Part shown: one piece after another, positions 1 to 5,334 of the stretch
Layout of the letters: each line of letters opens with the position of its first letter
How positions within the stretch are numbered: position 1 is the first letter of the stretch
Origin: Desulfobacterales bacterium
GTDB lineage: Bacteria; Desulfobacterota; Desulfobacteria; Desulfobacterales; JAFDCJ01
Direction: 5' to 3'
Assembly (NCBI GenBank): GCA_029939875.1
Contig: JAOZSC010000214.1
Coordinates: forward strand, 1-5,359
DNA: 5,359 bases
The notes under the pieces: model-generated
Told to the model about the DNA's origin: nothing
Seen by the model: only the letters and a program-made list of their open reading frames with translations
The model's database searches: none
Translations under genes and position numbers: made by a program

Positions 1-320
1 TTTTCGCATGAAGTTTGTTTCTGGAACGAATCAACAGCATATTTGAAACCTCTAAGAAGCCGGTACGCTAGCGTGCTGAAAGCAAGGCGTCCGGTCAATT
101 TAAGATGATAGAATTCCAGCAAACCTGAGTCATCGTATTACAGCTCCGCCTGGTAGATTACATGCATCTTTCATGATGATGTATTCTGTATCAGTGAATC
201 TTTTTTATTGTGATTTGTCATTACGCTTCGTGTTTTTGCATTTTAGCTAAATAGAGCATCACGAAGCGGTATGAAGCTTAATCTGTGCAAATCTGCATGT
301 TCGGCGGGTAACCACACCCG
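1..320. other. Non-coding or unassigned stretch downstream of the EPS operon
   Basis: No convincing gene is visible here. All frames are broken by about position 140. In 1-137 one minus frame and in 1-108 one plus frame stay open to the window edge, but neither has a good start codon with a ribosome binding site or a recognisable motif. The stretch contains a 10-bp palindrome (ACGCTAGCGT, 65-74), an inverted repeat (224-268) and the hairpin at the end of the export-protein gene (304-321). No T-tract follows the hairpin on the minus strand, so a textbook intrinsic terminator of the operon is not evident. Confidence 0.5.
224..268. repeat. Inverted repeat with 9-bp arms
   Basis: CGCTTCGTG (224-232) and CACGAAGCG (260-268) are perfect reverse complements separated by 27 nt. 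The loop holds a further 10-bp palindrome, TTTAGCTAAA. No run of T follows either arm in either direction, so it is not a classical rho-independent terminator. It could be a 3' RNA structure at the end of the EPS transcript, a protein-binding site or the trace of a small repeat element; the sequence alone does not decide. Confidence 0.5.
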
Positions 321-321
321 C
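304..321 (-). terminator. Hairpin at the end of the export-protein gene (weak terminator candidate)
   Basis: On the minus strand GCGGGT, a 6-nt loop and ACCCGC form a perfect 6-bp GC-rich stem. The stem starts at the last base of the TAG stop codon of the export lipoprotein gene. There is no U-tract after it, so it may protect the 3' end of the mRNA or be a weak or rho-assisted stop rather than a standard intrinsic terminator. Confidence 0.35.
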
Positions 322-1040
322 TAACGATCCTTGTTGATCTGATATGTAACACCGGCGCTAAAGCCTCGGAAAAGGATCAGCCTTTCAATGTACTGGTTGA
401 CCCACTTATTGGCTTCGGCGATATAGGATTTGGGTATGTAAACAATGTCATAGGGTCGGAGCACCAGCTTGGCGCCGGCGCCTTTTCCCATCATGGCGTC
501 TTGAATATCAAGTCGCATCGCGATTGGTTCTTTTTCCGCTCCCATCCGAATGAGAATCGCATTTTCGGGGCTGGCGGTTTCCCTGAATCCGCCAGCCTGA
601 AATATGGCTTGGACCACCGTCATGCCGGGAGAAAGAAGCATTTCGCGCTGCTGGTTGACTTCCCCCCCCACGTAAATGCGGTGACCGGTAAAAGATGCTA
701 CAATCACCGTGATCGTTGGCTTTTTCAATTCCTGCGAATACCGGCGTGTGAGAATTTCATCGAGTTCCGCGGGCTGCAGACCGGCGACTTGGACTTCATC
801 CACCAGCTGAAGCGAGATTTTGCCATCGGGCCGTACGGTGACAGACTCGTTGAGTTCTGGATTATAGAAAAATTTGATATTCAGCTGATCTCCCGGATGG
901 ATGATGTAAGCAGGCGTGGATTGAACCATTTCAAGCGGAGAAGGCGGTGGTATATTGCGTAACTCCTGTTGCGCGGCGCAGGCGGCCAGCAGAGCTGAGA
1001 TTGCTATGATAAACGGAAAATTTGTGATTATTAATTTCAC
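321..1040 (-). CDS. Wza-type outer-membrane polysaccharide export lipoprotein
   Basis: Outer-membrane part of the EPS export channel. The N-terminus has a basic start, a hydrophobic stretch (about residues 8-20) and a lipobox L18-A19-A20-C21, so the mature protein should be lipidated at C21. A Poly_export (PES) domain follows at about 43-118, with the typical YIIHPGDQL at 45-53 and VRPDGKI at 69-75. A single SLBB domain lies at about 119-167 (RIYVGGEV, then SPGMTV and AGGF). The final 30 residues could form the helix that crosses the outer membrane in Wza. At 239 aa it belongs to the short export proteins; E. coli Wza is about 380 aa. The start is GTG at 1040, supported by AAGGA at 1050-1054 with a 9-nt spacer. 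It is the last gene of the operon, 106 bp after the BY-kinase-like gene. The family call is secure; the polymer it exports cannot be told. Confidence 0.93.
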   Translation of the reverse strand: MKLIITNFPFIIAISALLAACAAQQELRNIPPPSPLEMVQSTPAYIIHPGDQLNIKFFYNPELNESVTVRPDGKISLQLVDEVQVAGLQPAELDEILTRRYSQELKKPTITVIVASFTGHRIYVGGEVNQQREMLLSPGMTVVQAIFQAGGFRETASPENAILIRMGAEKEPIAMRLDIQDAMMGKGAGAKLVLRPYDIVYIPKSYIAEANKWVNQYIERLILFRGFSAGVTYQINKDR

Positions 1041-1049
1041 AATCAGTGT

Positions 1050-1054
1050 TCCTT
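1050..1054 (-). promoter_or_regulatory. Ribosome binding site for the GTG-started export gene
   Basis: AAGGA on the minus strand lies 9 nt before the GTG at 1040. It decides the start codon, because no ATG precedes the lipoprotein signal peptide and the signal peptide begins exactly at this GTG. Confidence 0.6.
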
Positions 1055-1133
1055 ATAAACCATGCGTTGCCCCGCTTGAGGTTTGAGGCCGACTGCCGCG
1101 GGTCCTATCATCTAATCTATCGTCTCTAATTTT

Positions 1134-1149
1134 TAAGCCGCCAGGCTTA
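1134..1149 (-). repeat. Hairpin overlapping the stop codon of the BY-kinase-like gene
   Basis: TAAGCC, loop TGGC and GGCTTA form a perfect 6-bp stem on the minus strand. The TAA of the first arm is the stop codon itself. A-rich sequence, not T-rich, follows, so it is not an intrinsic terminator for the operon. It may stabilise the 3' end of a processed mRNA or reduce read-through into the last gene. Confidence 0.45.
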
Positions 1150-1893
1150 TAGCCGTGTGTATATCCATTTCGGGATATAGTATTTTCGTCTGTTGAGCAC
1201 CACACCAAGGATCTTCGCCCCCGCAGCTTCCAGCTCTTTTTTGGCCCGCAGGGCGACCTGGCGCCGGGTTATACCCGCTTCGATTACCAGGATGACCCCG
1301 TCCACTTTGGAACAGATGGCCTGGGAGTCCGGATAGATGCTAATCGGGGCGGAATCCAGGATGACGTAATCAAAGGATTTGCGCACACGCTGGATAAAGT
1401 TTTCAAACAGGTCCGAGGAAAAATGGTGGTCATCCACCGGGCGGCTGACGCCGCTGGGAAACAGATACAGCTCTCCAGGGCCGACCTTTTTTAATTTAAG
1501 TAAATTGCCATTATTCTTGTTGAGCAGATCATACACACCGCCGGCAGTTTCTGTTTTAAATATCTTGTACAGCCCGGGGGTTCTCATGTTGGCGTCTACC
1601 AGCAGCACTTTGAGCCGGGCATCCTTGGCCAGGTCCGTGGCCAGGCTGACGGCGGTGGTGGAGGCGCCGCTGCCGGCGGCGGTGGCCGTAATCAGCACGA
1701 TTTTTACGGTCTGTCCCGAATAGCGCGTTATCAACCGGGTTTTTAGATCGACGACCTTGCATGAGACGACCTGCACTTCGGGCGGGCTGGCTGATGTGAA
1801 CCATTGCTTTTCTTCGGAGCTGACTGCGAGCTCGCCGTTGATTTTCTGAAATTCTTTTTCGGCCTTTTCAAGGGCTTCGAATGTTTTTCCCAT
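1147..1893 (-). CDS. CpsD/CapB-type BY-kinase-like P-loop protein with degenerate Walker A
   Basis: Cytoplasmic P-loop partner of the EPS co-polymerase, 248 aa, encoded separately from the membrane protein. The N-terminus MGKTFEALEKAEKE is typical of these kinases and fixes the start at 1893, although no clear Shine-Dalgarno precedes it. The fold markers are in order: beta strand VKIVLITA (63-70), P-loop G74-S-G-A-S-T-T80, Walker A' VLLVDANMRTP (96-106), Walker B FDYVILDSAP (174-183, D180) and GVVLN (230-234). The short C-terminal tail has three tyrosines (238, 239, 245), poorer than the long tyrosine cluster of Wzc or CapB. Two catalytic positions are unusual: the lysine expected in GxGK[ST] is alanine (A77), and the second Asp of Walker A' is Asn (N102). 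It may therefore be a weak or inactive kinase acting as a regulatory subunit. The family is clear from the sequence; enzyme activity is doubtful. It lies 48 bp after the ATPase gene. Confidence 0.88.
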   Translation of the reverse strand: MGKTFEALEKAEKEFQKINGELAVSSEEKQWFTSASPPEVQVVSCKVVDLKTRLITRYSGQTVKIVLITATAAGSGASTTAVSLATDLAKDARLKVLLVDANMRTPGLYKIFKTETAGGVYDLLNKNNGNLLKLKKVGPGELYLFPSGVSRPVDDHHFSSDLFENFIQRVRKSFDYVILDSAPISIYPDSQAICSKVDGVILVIEAGITRRQVALRAKKELEAAGAKILGVVLNRRKYYIPKWIYTRL

Positions 1894-1941
1894 GGGTGAA
1901 AAGTTTTGTTGTATCAGTTAGGTTGTTATAGTTGGTTTCCT

Positions 1942-2856
1942 TTATGCCCTTGCAGCGTTTTTCCATGCAAGCGGCCATGCCCTGGTTTTTCGCTTTTTGC
2001 GGGGTGGGCTGAAACTTAGATCCTCCATGGCTTCCCTGATGATGGCGGGGACGACTTTTTTTTTGTCCATGCCGTAAGCGATCAGCAGGGCGTTGTCGCA
2101 CAGGATGTTGATCTTGCGTGGCACGCCCAGGGAGTGCTGCCATATCAACTGCCGGGCTCGGCTGTTGAAAATCGGCGGGCCCTTGTAGTTTGCCATCGTC
2201 AGATGATGGTCAAGATAGGCGTTGGTGTCGGATCTGCTCATCGGTTTGATATAACGCTTCAGGCTGATGCGCTGCACAAAGGACCCGAGTGCGTACGCGT
2301 CCAGTTTCTGTCCCAATTCCAGCTGGCCGGCGAGAACAATCTGGATCAGCTTATGCTGGTTGGTTTCCAGGTTCGAGATCAGCCGGAAGTTTTCCAGTGT
2401 CTGCCGGGAAAAATTCTGGGCCTCATCAATTATGATGACCAGGTTGCCGCCTCTGGCAAACAGCTTGATGGCAAATTTGGTGAGGCGTTTGACAGCCTGC
2501 AGCTTGTTCATATTTTCATTGGGCTTGAGTAGGTGCAGCTCGTCCAGCATCAGGAGCAGCACCTGTTCGAAGGCCATTTCGCTGTTAAAGATGAAAACCG
2601 AGCAGGTTGTTTTGTCCAACCGCTCCATGGCCGCCCGCAGCAGGATGGTCTTGCCGGTGCCGGCATCGCCCACCATGGCGATAAACCCGCGGCGTTCATT
2701 GATACCGTAAAGCAGCGTGGCCAGGGCCTCGCGATGGCCGGGGGTCATGTATAAAAATTGCGGCTGCGGCGTAATGCCAAAGGGTTTTTCTGAAAATCCG
2801 AAATGCTTGCAATACATAGGAGAACCGGTTAAATCAGTGTTGTTTGTTATATTCAT
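1942..2856 (-). CDS. ExeA-like AAA ATPase of EPS/exosortase-type loci
   Basis: AAA-type ATPase related to the general secretion protein ExeA/GspA and to the ATPase that accompanies XrtA (exosortase A) EPS loci. Residues 14-40 (MYCKHFGFSEKPF, TPQPQFLY) carry the family's conserved opening. Walker A is GDAGTGKT (63-70), Walker B is LVIIIDEAQ (139-147), and QIVLAGQLEL (171-180) is a further typical ExeA segment. All ATPase residues appear intact. The frame opens at ATG 2856, but relatives begin at the MY of residue 14, so translation may start at 2817; neither ATG has a good ribosome binding site. The C-terminus ends in a very basic tail (RKKRKTR, about 283-289) instead of the membrane helix and periplasmic part seen in ExeA. 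It lies between the co-polymerase and the BY-kinase-like gene, suggesting it supplies energy or assembly activity to the export complex. The exact role of this family in EPS export is not established. Confidence 0.9.
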   Translation of the reverse strand: MNITNNTDLTGSPMYCKHFGFSEKPFGITPQPQFLYMTPGHREALATLLYGINERRGFIAMVGDAGTGKTILLRAAMERLDKTTCSVFIFNSEMAFEQVLLLMLDELHLLKPNENMNKLQAVKRLTKFAIKLFARGGNLVIIIDEAQNFSRQTLENFRLISNLETNQHKLIQIVLAGQLELGQKLDAYALGSFVQRISLKRYIKPMSRSDTNAYLDHHLTMANYKGPPIFNSRARQLIWQHSLGVPRKINILCDNALLIAYGMDKKKVVPAIIREAMEDLSFSPPRKKRKTRAWPLAWKNAARA

Positions 2857-2865
2857 TTAGAAATG

Positions 2866-2914
2866 TGATAAAGTTGTTCCTTTTCTTTCCAGGATAGCCT
2901 TTTCCGCTTTATCA
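2866..2914 (-). repeat. Inverted repeat spanning the stop codon of the co-polymerase gene
   Basis: TGATAAAG (read on the minus strand from 2914) and CTTTATCA (ending at 2866) are perfect 8-bp complementary arms separated by 33 nt. The TGA of the first arm is the stop codon of the co-polymerase gene. The structure fills almost the whole 55-bp gap before the ATPase gene and could affect mRNA processing or ATPase translation. The AT-rich stem is weak, so a functional role is uncertain. Confidence 0.35.
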
Positions 2915-4399
2915 GTTCAGCTCCGGGATAGAGGCCAGAACCGGCAGCTGGAGCACTGCTTCCACCTCTTCGACAGTTTCCAGGCTGTCGTCCAGGTAAT
3001 GCATGAAAAAGGCTAGACCCAGACCGCCGAAAGCCCCCAGAAAAATACCGAATACTAAATTCAGAAGCAGCATGGGGCTGACCGGCTTCAAGGGAACCAG
3101 GGCCGGCTCGATCAAACTGACGCTGGTCATTTTTTCGGAATCCATGGCATCGGAGATGCGAGACTCCTCGAACTTGGTCAAATAAAGCCGGTAATTTTTC
3201 CGGTCCACCTCCACTTTCTGCTCGAGCTGATCATGCTGCACCTCGATTTTGTTAAGTGCATTGAGGTGATTCTGCAAGGCGGAAAGCTGATTCTGCTGGG
3301 CGGTGCTTTTAGCGTCTAAAGCTTTCAGATCTGCCTGGTTGCGCAGCAGCTCCTCCTGCAAATGCTGGTGGACCGGATTGATGCCGGAGCTGGTCGTGCC
3401 GTAGAGCTTGCTTTCCCGCTGTTTCAATCTTTGCTGGACGATCCTGATGTTGTCTCTGACATTTTGCACCCGGCGGCTTTGCTCGGTGTATTTGGTCAGC
3501 AGGTTCTTTTCTTTGAGCTGCAGTTCCACCAGACGGGTCTCCAGGGTGTTGATCAAATAAGGATTGAAGTTGACTTCCTCGCCTTGGGAAATGGTTTTGG
3601 GGACCGCCACCAGCTGCTTACCGAGCTGTTTAATACGGTTTTCTTTTTCAACTTGCAGACTGCGGGTTTCGTTAAATGAGGTGTGCAAAGCTGCGATCTG
3701 TTGGAGTAAAAGGCCTTGCTGCTGATCTAAGGCTGTGACATCATGTTGATTTTTTAATTGTTGCATATTTTTTTCAGCTTGGCCGAGTTTATTTTTCAAG
3801 TACTCTGACTGTTGCTTGAAAAATTTATAAGAGTGGGGAATTTTGTAGACTTCAACATGCCGGTCAAAGTAAAGATTGGCCAAGGTATTGACCACCCGGG
3901 CGGCCATCTGCGGGTCAGTGTGCCTGAAACTGATCTCGATAACGTTGGATTTCTTAATCCCCTGGACATCAAGATTGTGCTGGAATTTCAGCAGAACTTT
4001 TTCAACGGGAGTTTTTTCCTGGTGAGCTCCGGAAAAGATGGCGGACAAAAATCCACGCCCGTTTCGGCTAAGTTTCGGGTAAATGCTGCTTGGGCCCAGC
4101 AGATTAATAGTCGCTTTGGCCAGGTAGCCGCTTTTGAGGATTTCTACTTCGGAATTGATCTGTTCCCGGCGGTTAGCGTTGATAACTGAGCTGCCGCTGG
4201 TGGCCGGCACGTAAATGCTCTCGCGGCCGATTTTTACCAGGAACTGAGCATGGGCTTCATAGACAGGTCTTGTTAGAATGGTACCGATGGCAACTGTGGC
4301 AAAGGTGACAACGAAAAAAAGCAGAATTAGCGCTTTGCGTTTGAAAATGACGCTAAGAAAATCTTTCAAAGAGGTTCTGACAATTTCGGGTGCTTCCAT
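2912..4399 (-). CDS. GumC/Wzz-family polysaccharide co-polymerase (chain-length determinant)
   Basis: Inner-membrane protein that controls polymer length and links the polymerase to the outer-membrane exit. Residues 1-22 are cytoplasmic. The first membrane helix is at about 23-42, followed by the Wzz domain with the EPS-type motif VKIGRESIYVP (55-65) and the QINSEVEILKS block (80-90). Residues of about 190-405 are rich in Q, L, K and E and should form long periplasmic coiled coils. A GNVR-like segment follows (YRLYLTKFEESRI, about 403-415). The proline-rich VPLKPVSP precedes the second helix (about 443-466), and a short cytoplasmic tail ends in LPVLASIPELN, the point where one-piece Wzc/ExoP proteins continue into the kinase. 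Here the kinase is a separate gene, as in Gram-positive CapA/CapB. The ATG at 4399 follows a G-rich stretch (4406-4414) that can serve as ribosome binding site. It is the first gene of the operon, about 37 nt after the predicted sigma-54 transcription start. Confidence 0.92.
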   Translation of the reverse strand: MEAPEIVRTSLKDFLSVIFKRKALILLFFVVTFATVAIGTILTRPVYEAHAQFLVKIGRESIYVPATSGSSVINANRREQINSEVEILKSGYLAKATINLLGPSSIYPKLSRNGRGFLSAIFSGAHQEKTPVEKVLLKFQHNLDVQGIKKSNVIEISFRHTDPQMAARVVNTLANLYFDRHVEVYKIPHSYKFFKQQSEYLKNKLGQAEKNMQQLKNQHDVTALDQQQGLLLQQIAALHTSFNETRSLQVEKENRIKQLGKQLVAVPKTISQGEEVNFNPYLINTLETRLVELQLKEKNLLTKYTEQSRRVQNVRDNIRIVQQRLKQRESKLYGTTSSGINPVHQHLQEELLRNQADLKALDAKSTAQQNQLSALQNHLNALNKIEVQHDQLEQKVEVDRKNYRLYLTKFEESRISDAMDSEKMTSVSLIEPALVPLKPVSPMLLLNLVFGIFLGAFGGLGLAFFMHYLDDSLETVEEVEAVLQLPVLASIPELN

Positions 4400-4405
4400 G
4401 TTCTT

Positions 4406-4414
4406 CCCCCCCTT
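4406..4414 (-). promoter_or_regulatory. G-rich ribosome binding site of the co-polymerase gene
   Basis: On the minus strand AAGGGGGGG lies 6 nt upstream of the ATG at 4399. The run of seven G is an imperfect Shine-Dalgarno but is the only purine-rich match near this start. The homopolymer could also cause sequencing length errors, which would not affect the reading frame since it is outside the gene. Confidence 0.5.
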
Positions 4415-4446
4415 GTTTCAAGGCATTCCCCAATATAGTCAAGTTT

Positions 4447-4462
4447 TGCAAAATACATGCCA
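4447..4462 (-). promoter_or_regulatory. Sigma-54 (RpoN) -24/-12 promoter of the EPS operon
   Basis: Read on the minus strand, TGGCATGTATTTTGCA matches the sigma-54 consensus TGGCACGNNNNTTGCW in all but one defined position (T for C), with the required 10 nt between the GG and GC pairs. Transcription would start near 4436 and give a leader of about 37 nt before the co-polymerase ATG. The position just upstream of the first operon gene, the IHF-like site and the tandem repeats further upstream all support it. EPS loci with exosortase-type genes are known to be sigma-54 controlled in some bacteria through the PrsK/PrsR system; whether that holds here is inference. Confidence 0.72.
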
Positions 4463-4506
4463 TCTAAAGGGAATTTTTTTTCACATAGAGGGGATACTGT
4501 ATATCA

Positions 4507-4519
4507 CAATGAATTTATT
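4507..4519 (-). promoter_or_regulatory. Possible IHF site between enhancer repeats and sigma-54 promoter
   Basis: On the minus strand AATAAATTCATTG fits the IHF consensus WATCAANNNNTTR with one mismatch (A for C). An A-rich tract lies just upstream of it, which often accompanies IHF sites. It is about 70-85 bp upstream of the predicted transcription start, where a DNA bend would bring an activator at the tandem repeats to sigma-54 polymerase. The motif is short and the region AT-rich, so chance is a serious alternative. Confidence 0.35.
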
Positions 4520-4585
4520 TATATTTTGTTGTTTTTGCAAATTGCGATGCATTGGAAGAAGCCATTACCAATATGAGATGCGACT

Positions 4586-4629
4586 ATGCTTTCCATAAAA
4601 GTGTTACATGCTTTCCATAAAAGTGTTAC
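4586..4629 (-). repeat. Two tandem 22-bp repeats, likely enhancer binding sites
   Basis: Two identical 22-bp units, 4586-4607 and 4608-4629, follow one another with no gap; each begins ATGCTTTCC and ends GTGTTAC on the plus strand. The sequence after the second copy does not continue the repeat beyond two bases. They sit about 150-193 bp upstream of the predicted sigma-54 start, a normal enhancer distance. The 22-bp period is close to two helical turns, so proteins on both units would face the same side. They are most simply read as binding sites for an NtrC-type activator; a replication-slippage duplication without function is the alternative. Confidence 0.7.
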
Positions 4630-4774
4630 ATTTATTTTACACATTTCAAATTTGTCAGCCATACCATACCAATAAAATCCAGCGATATCCCTGCTGTTTC
4701 TCCGGAATAGGCGTTTTGAGTTTGAACAGGTCTTTTTCGGGGGGTGCCCCGGTTGTCGCAATGAAAAACAGCAC

Positions 4775-4993
4775 CTATAATTCCAGCAGCCCCAGTTTGC
4801 GAAGGGCCCCGGGTGTGGGGGCGCCGCTTTTTTGGTTCCAGCCCCATTCCTGATAGTAATCGGCCGCCATTTGCTCAATTTCACGGCGCTGCAGTTGCTG
4901 GTCGGTGACGTAATTTTTAAACCCAGCCCCGTTGACCCAGCGTGGCGGTACGGCTTCTGTTGCGCGGCCGATGCCTTCTCTTACGTTGATCAT
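4775..4993 (-). pseudogene. C-terminal remnant of an aldehyde:ferredoxin oxidoreductase family gene
   Basis: Only the last 72 residues remain of an enzyme family normally about 600-700 aa long. The remnant opens with MINVREGIGR, goes on to VPPRW, then YVTDQQ, an EIEQMAADYYQEWGW segment, and ends PTPGALRKLGLLEL. This order is typical of the C-terminal domain of tungsten or molybdenum enzymes oxidising aldehydes (AOR, including BamB-like relatives). The N-terminal tungstopterin domain and the iron-sulfur cysteines are missing. There is no ribosome binding site before the ATG at 4993. The in-frame codons just upstream belong to the Nudix remnant and end in a TAA that abuts this ATG, so the piece is probably not a gene of its own but what a deletion left. 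Confidence 0.75.
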
Positions 4994-5209
4994 TTAAATT
5001 CTGACGGAATCACAATGGTTTTGAGACAGCTCGACCTGCCGATCCGTCGCATCCACCGCACCGCCGGGAAAAACAAAGTTTCCCGCCATGAGCCGGTTTT
5101 TGGGATTTCGTTTCAGAAGGTAAACCTGCAGTTGGCCAGCCTGGCGTCGGGTGAGGGTCACGGTGGCCGCCTTGGTAACGGCTGTCGGCTGGTGAGAGGA
5201 AGCGCTCAT
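4994..5209 (-). pseudogene. N-terminal remnant of a Nudix hydrolase gene
   Basis: 71 codons from ATG 5209, starting MSASSHQPTAVTKAATVTL and carrying the hydrophobic core strand QVYLLKRNP and the motif NFVFPGGAVDATDR. This matches the N-terminal part of the longer Nudix hydrolases related to NUDT19, in which FPGG-VD-D precedes the Nudix box. The box itself (GX5EX7REUXEEXGU) is absent, because the frame stops at TAA 4994-4996, so the catalytic glutamates are lost and the product should be inactive. The frame extends upstream to an ATG at 5287, but homology begins near 5209, and GAGGTG at 5223-5228 (13-nt spacer) could be its ribosome binding site. The next in-frame sequence is the AOR remnant, pointing to a deletion between two neighbouring genes. 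Confidence 0.72.
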
Positions 5210-5304
5210 ACCGGGGTTTATACACCTCTGCCTGCAATCGGCGTCAATTCCTATTGACGGTTGACAAACTGGTCGATCAGACTGCAAAAAAGTTAAATTT
5301 TTTC

Positions 5305-5334
5305 TTGACAGATATATTAGTATACTAGTATATC
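5305..5334 (+). promoter_or_regulatory. Promoter with a 24-bp palindromic operator
   Basis: TTGACA (5305-5310) is a perfect -35 box and TATATC (5329-5334) a modest -10 at an 18-nt spacing. The whole interval 5311-5334 is a 24-bp inverted repeat with a single mismatched pair, centred on TAGTATACTA. The core GTATAC fits the GTMKAC centre of GntR/FadR-type operators; a TetR-type site is also possible. A repressor bound here would cover the spacer and -10. The controlled gene would start to the right of the window, perhaps the regulator itself. On the minus strand the same palindrome contains two TATACT hexamers that could serve as -10 boxes towards the Nudix remnant, but no matching -35 is seen. 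Confidence 0.55.

Noticed and set aside
1..137. Minus-strand partial frame open to the left edge (contains LAYRLLRGFKYAVDSF)
   Set aside because: Only about 45 codons, no ATG or GTG start, a stop directly upstream, and a plus frame over the same bases is also open, so it is not distinguishable from chance.
501..962. Plus-strand reading frame of 153 codons
   Set aside because: It lies wholly within the export lipoprotein gene on the other strand and has no family features.
4551..4573. ATTGG/CCAAT 5-bp inverted repeat beside the tandem repeats
   Set aside because: Short arms with a 12-13 nt gap are expected by chance in this AT-rich region.
4278..4598. Plus-strand reading frame of 106 codons across the EPS promoter region
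   Set aside because: It overlaps the start of the co-polymerase gene in antisense, has no recognisable domain and runs through the sigma-54 element and the repeats.
4738..4756. GC-rich hairpin CGGGG/CCCCG after the AOR remnant as a terminator
   Set aside because: On the minus strand the stem is followed by A residues, not T, and on the plus strand no T-tract follows, so it lacks the signature of an intrinsic terminator.
4652..4774. Minus-strand continuation in the AOR frame after its stop (GTG at 4774, about 40 codons, with a PPEKDLFKLKTPIPEK segment)
   Set aside because: The composition looks protein-like, but there is no ribosome binding site, it directly follows a stop codon, it is short, and I recognise no family.
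4832..5257. Plus-strand reading frame of 141 codons
   Set aside because: It is antisense to the Nudix and AOR remnants, whose motifs (FPGG-VD, INVREG, PTP-LRKLGL) show that the minus strand is the coding one.
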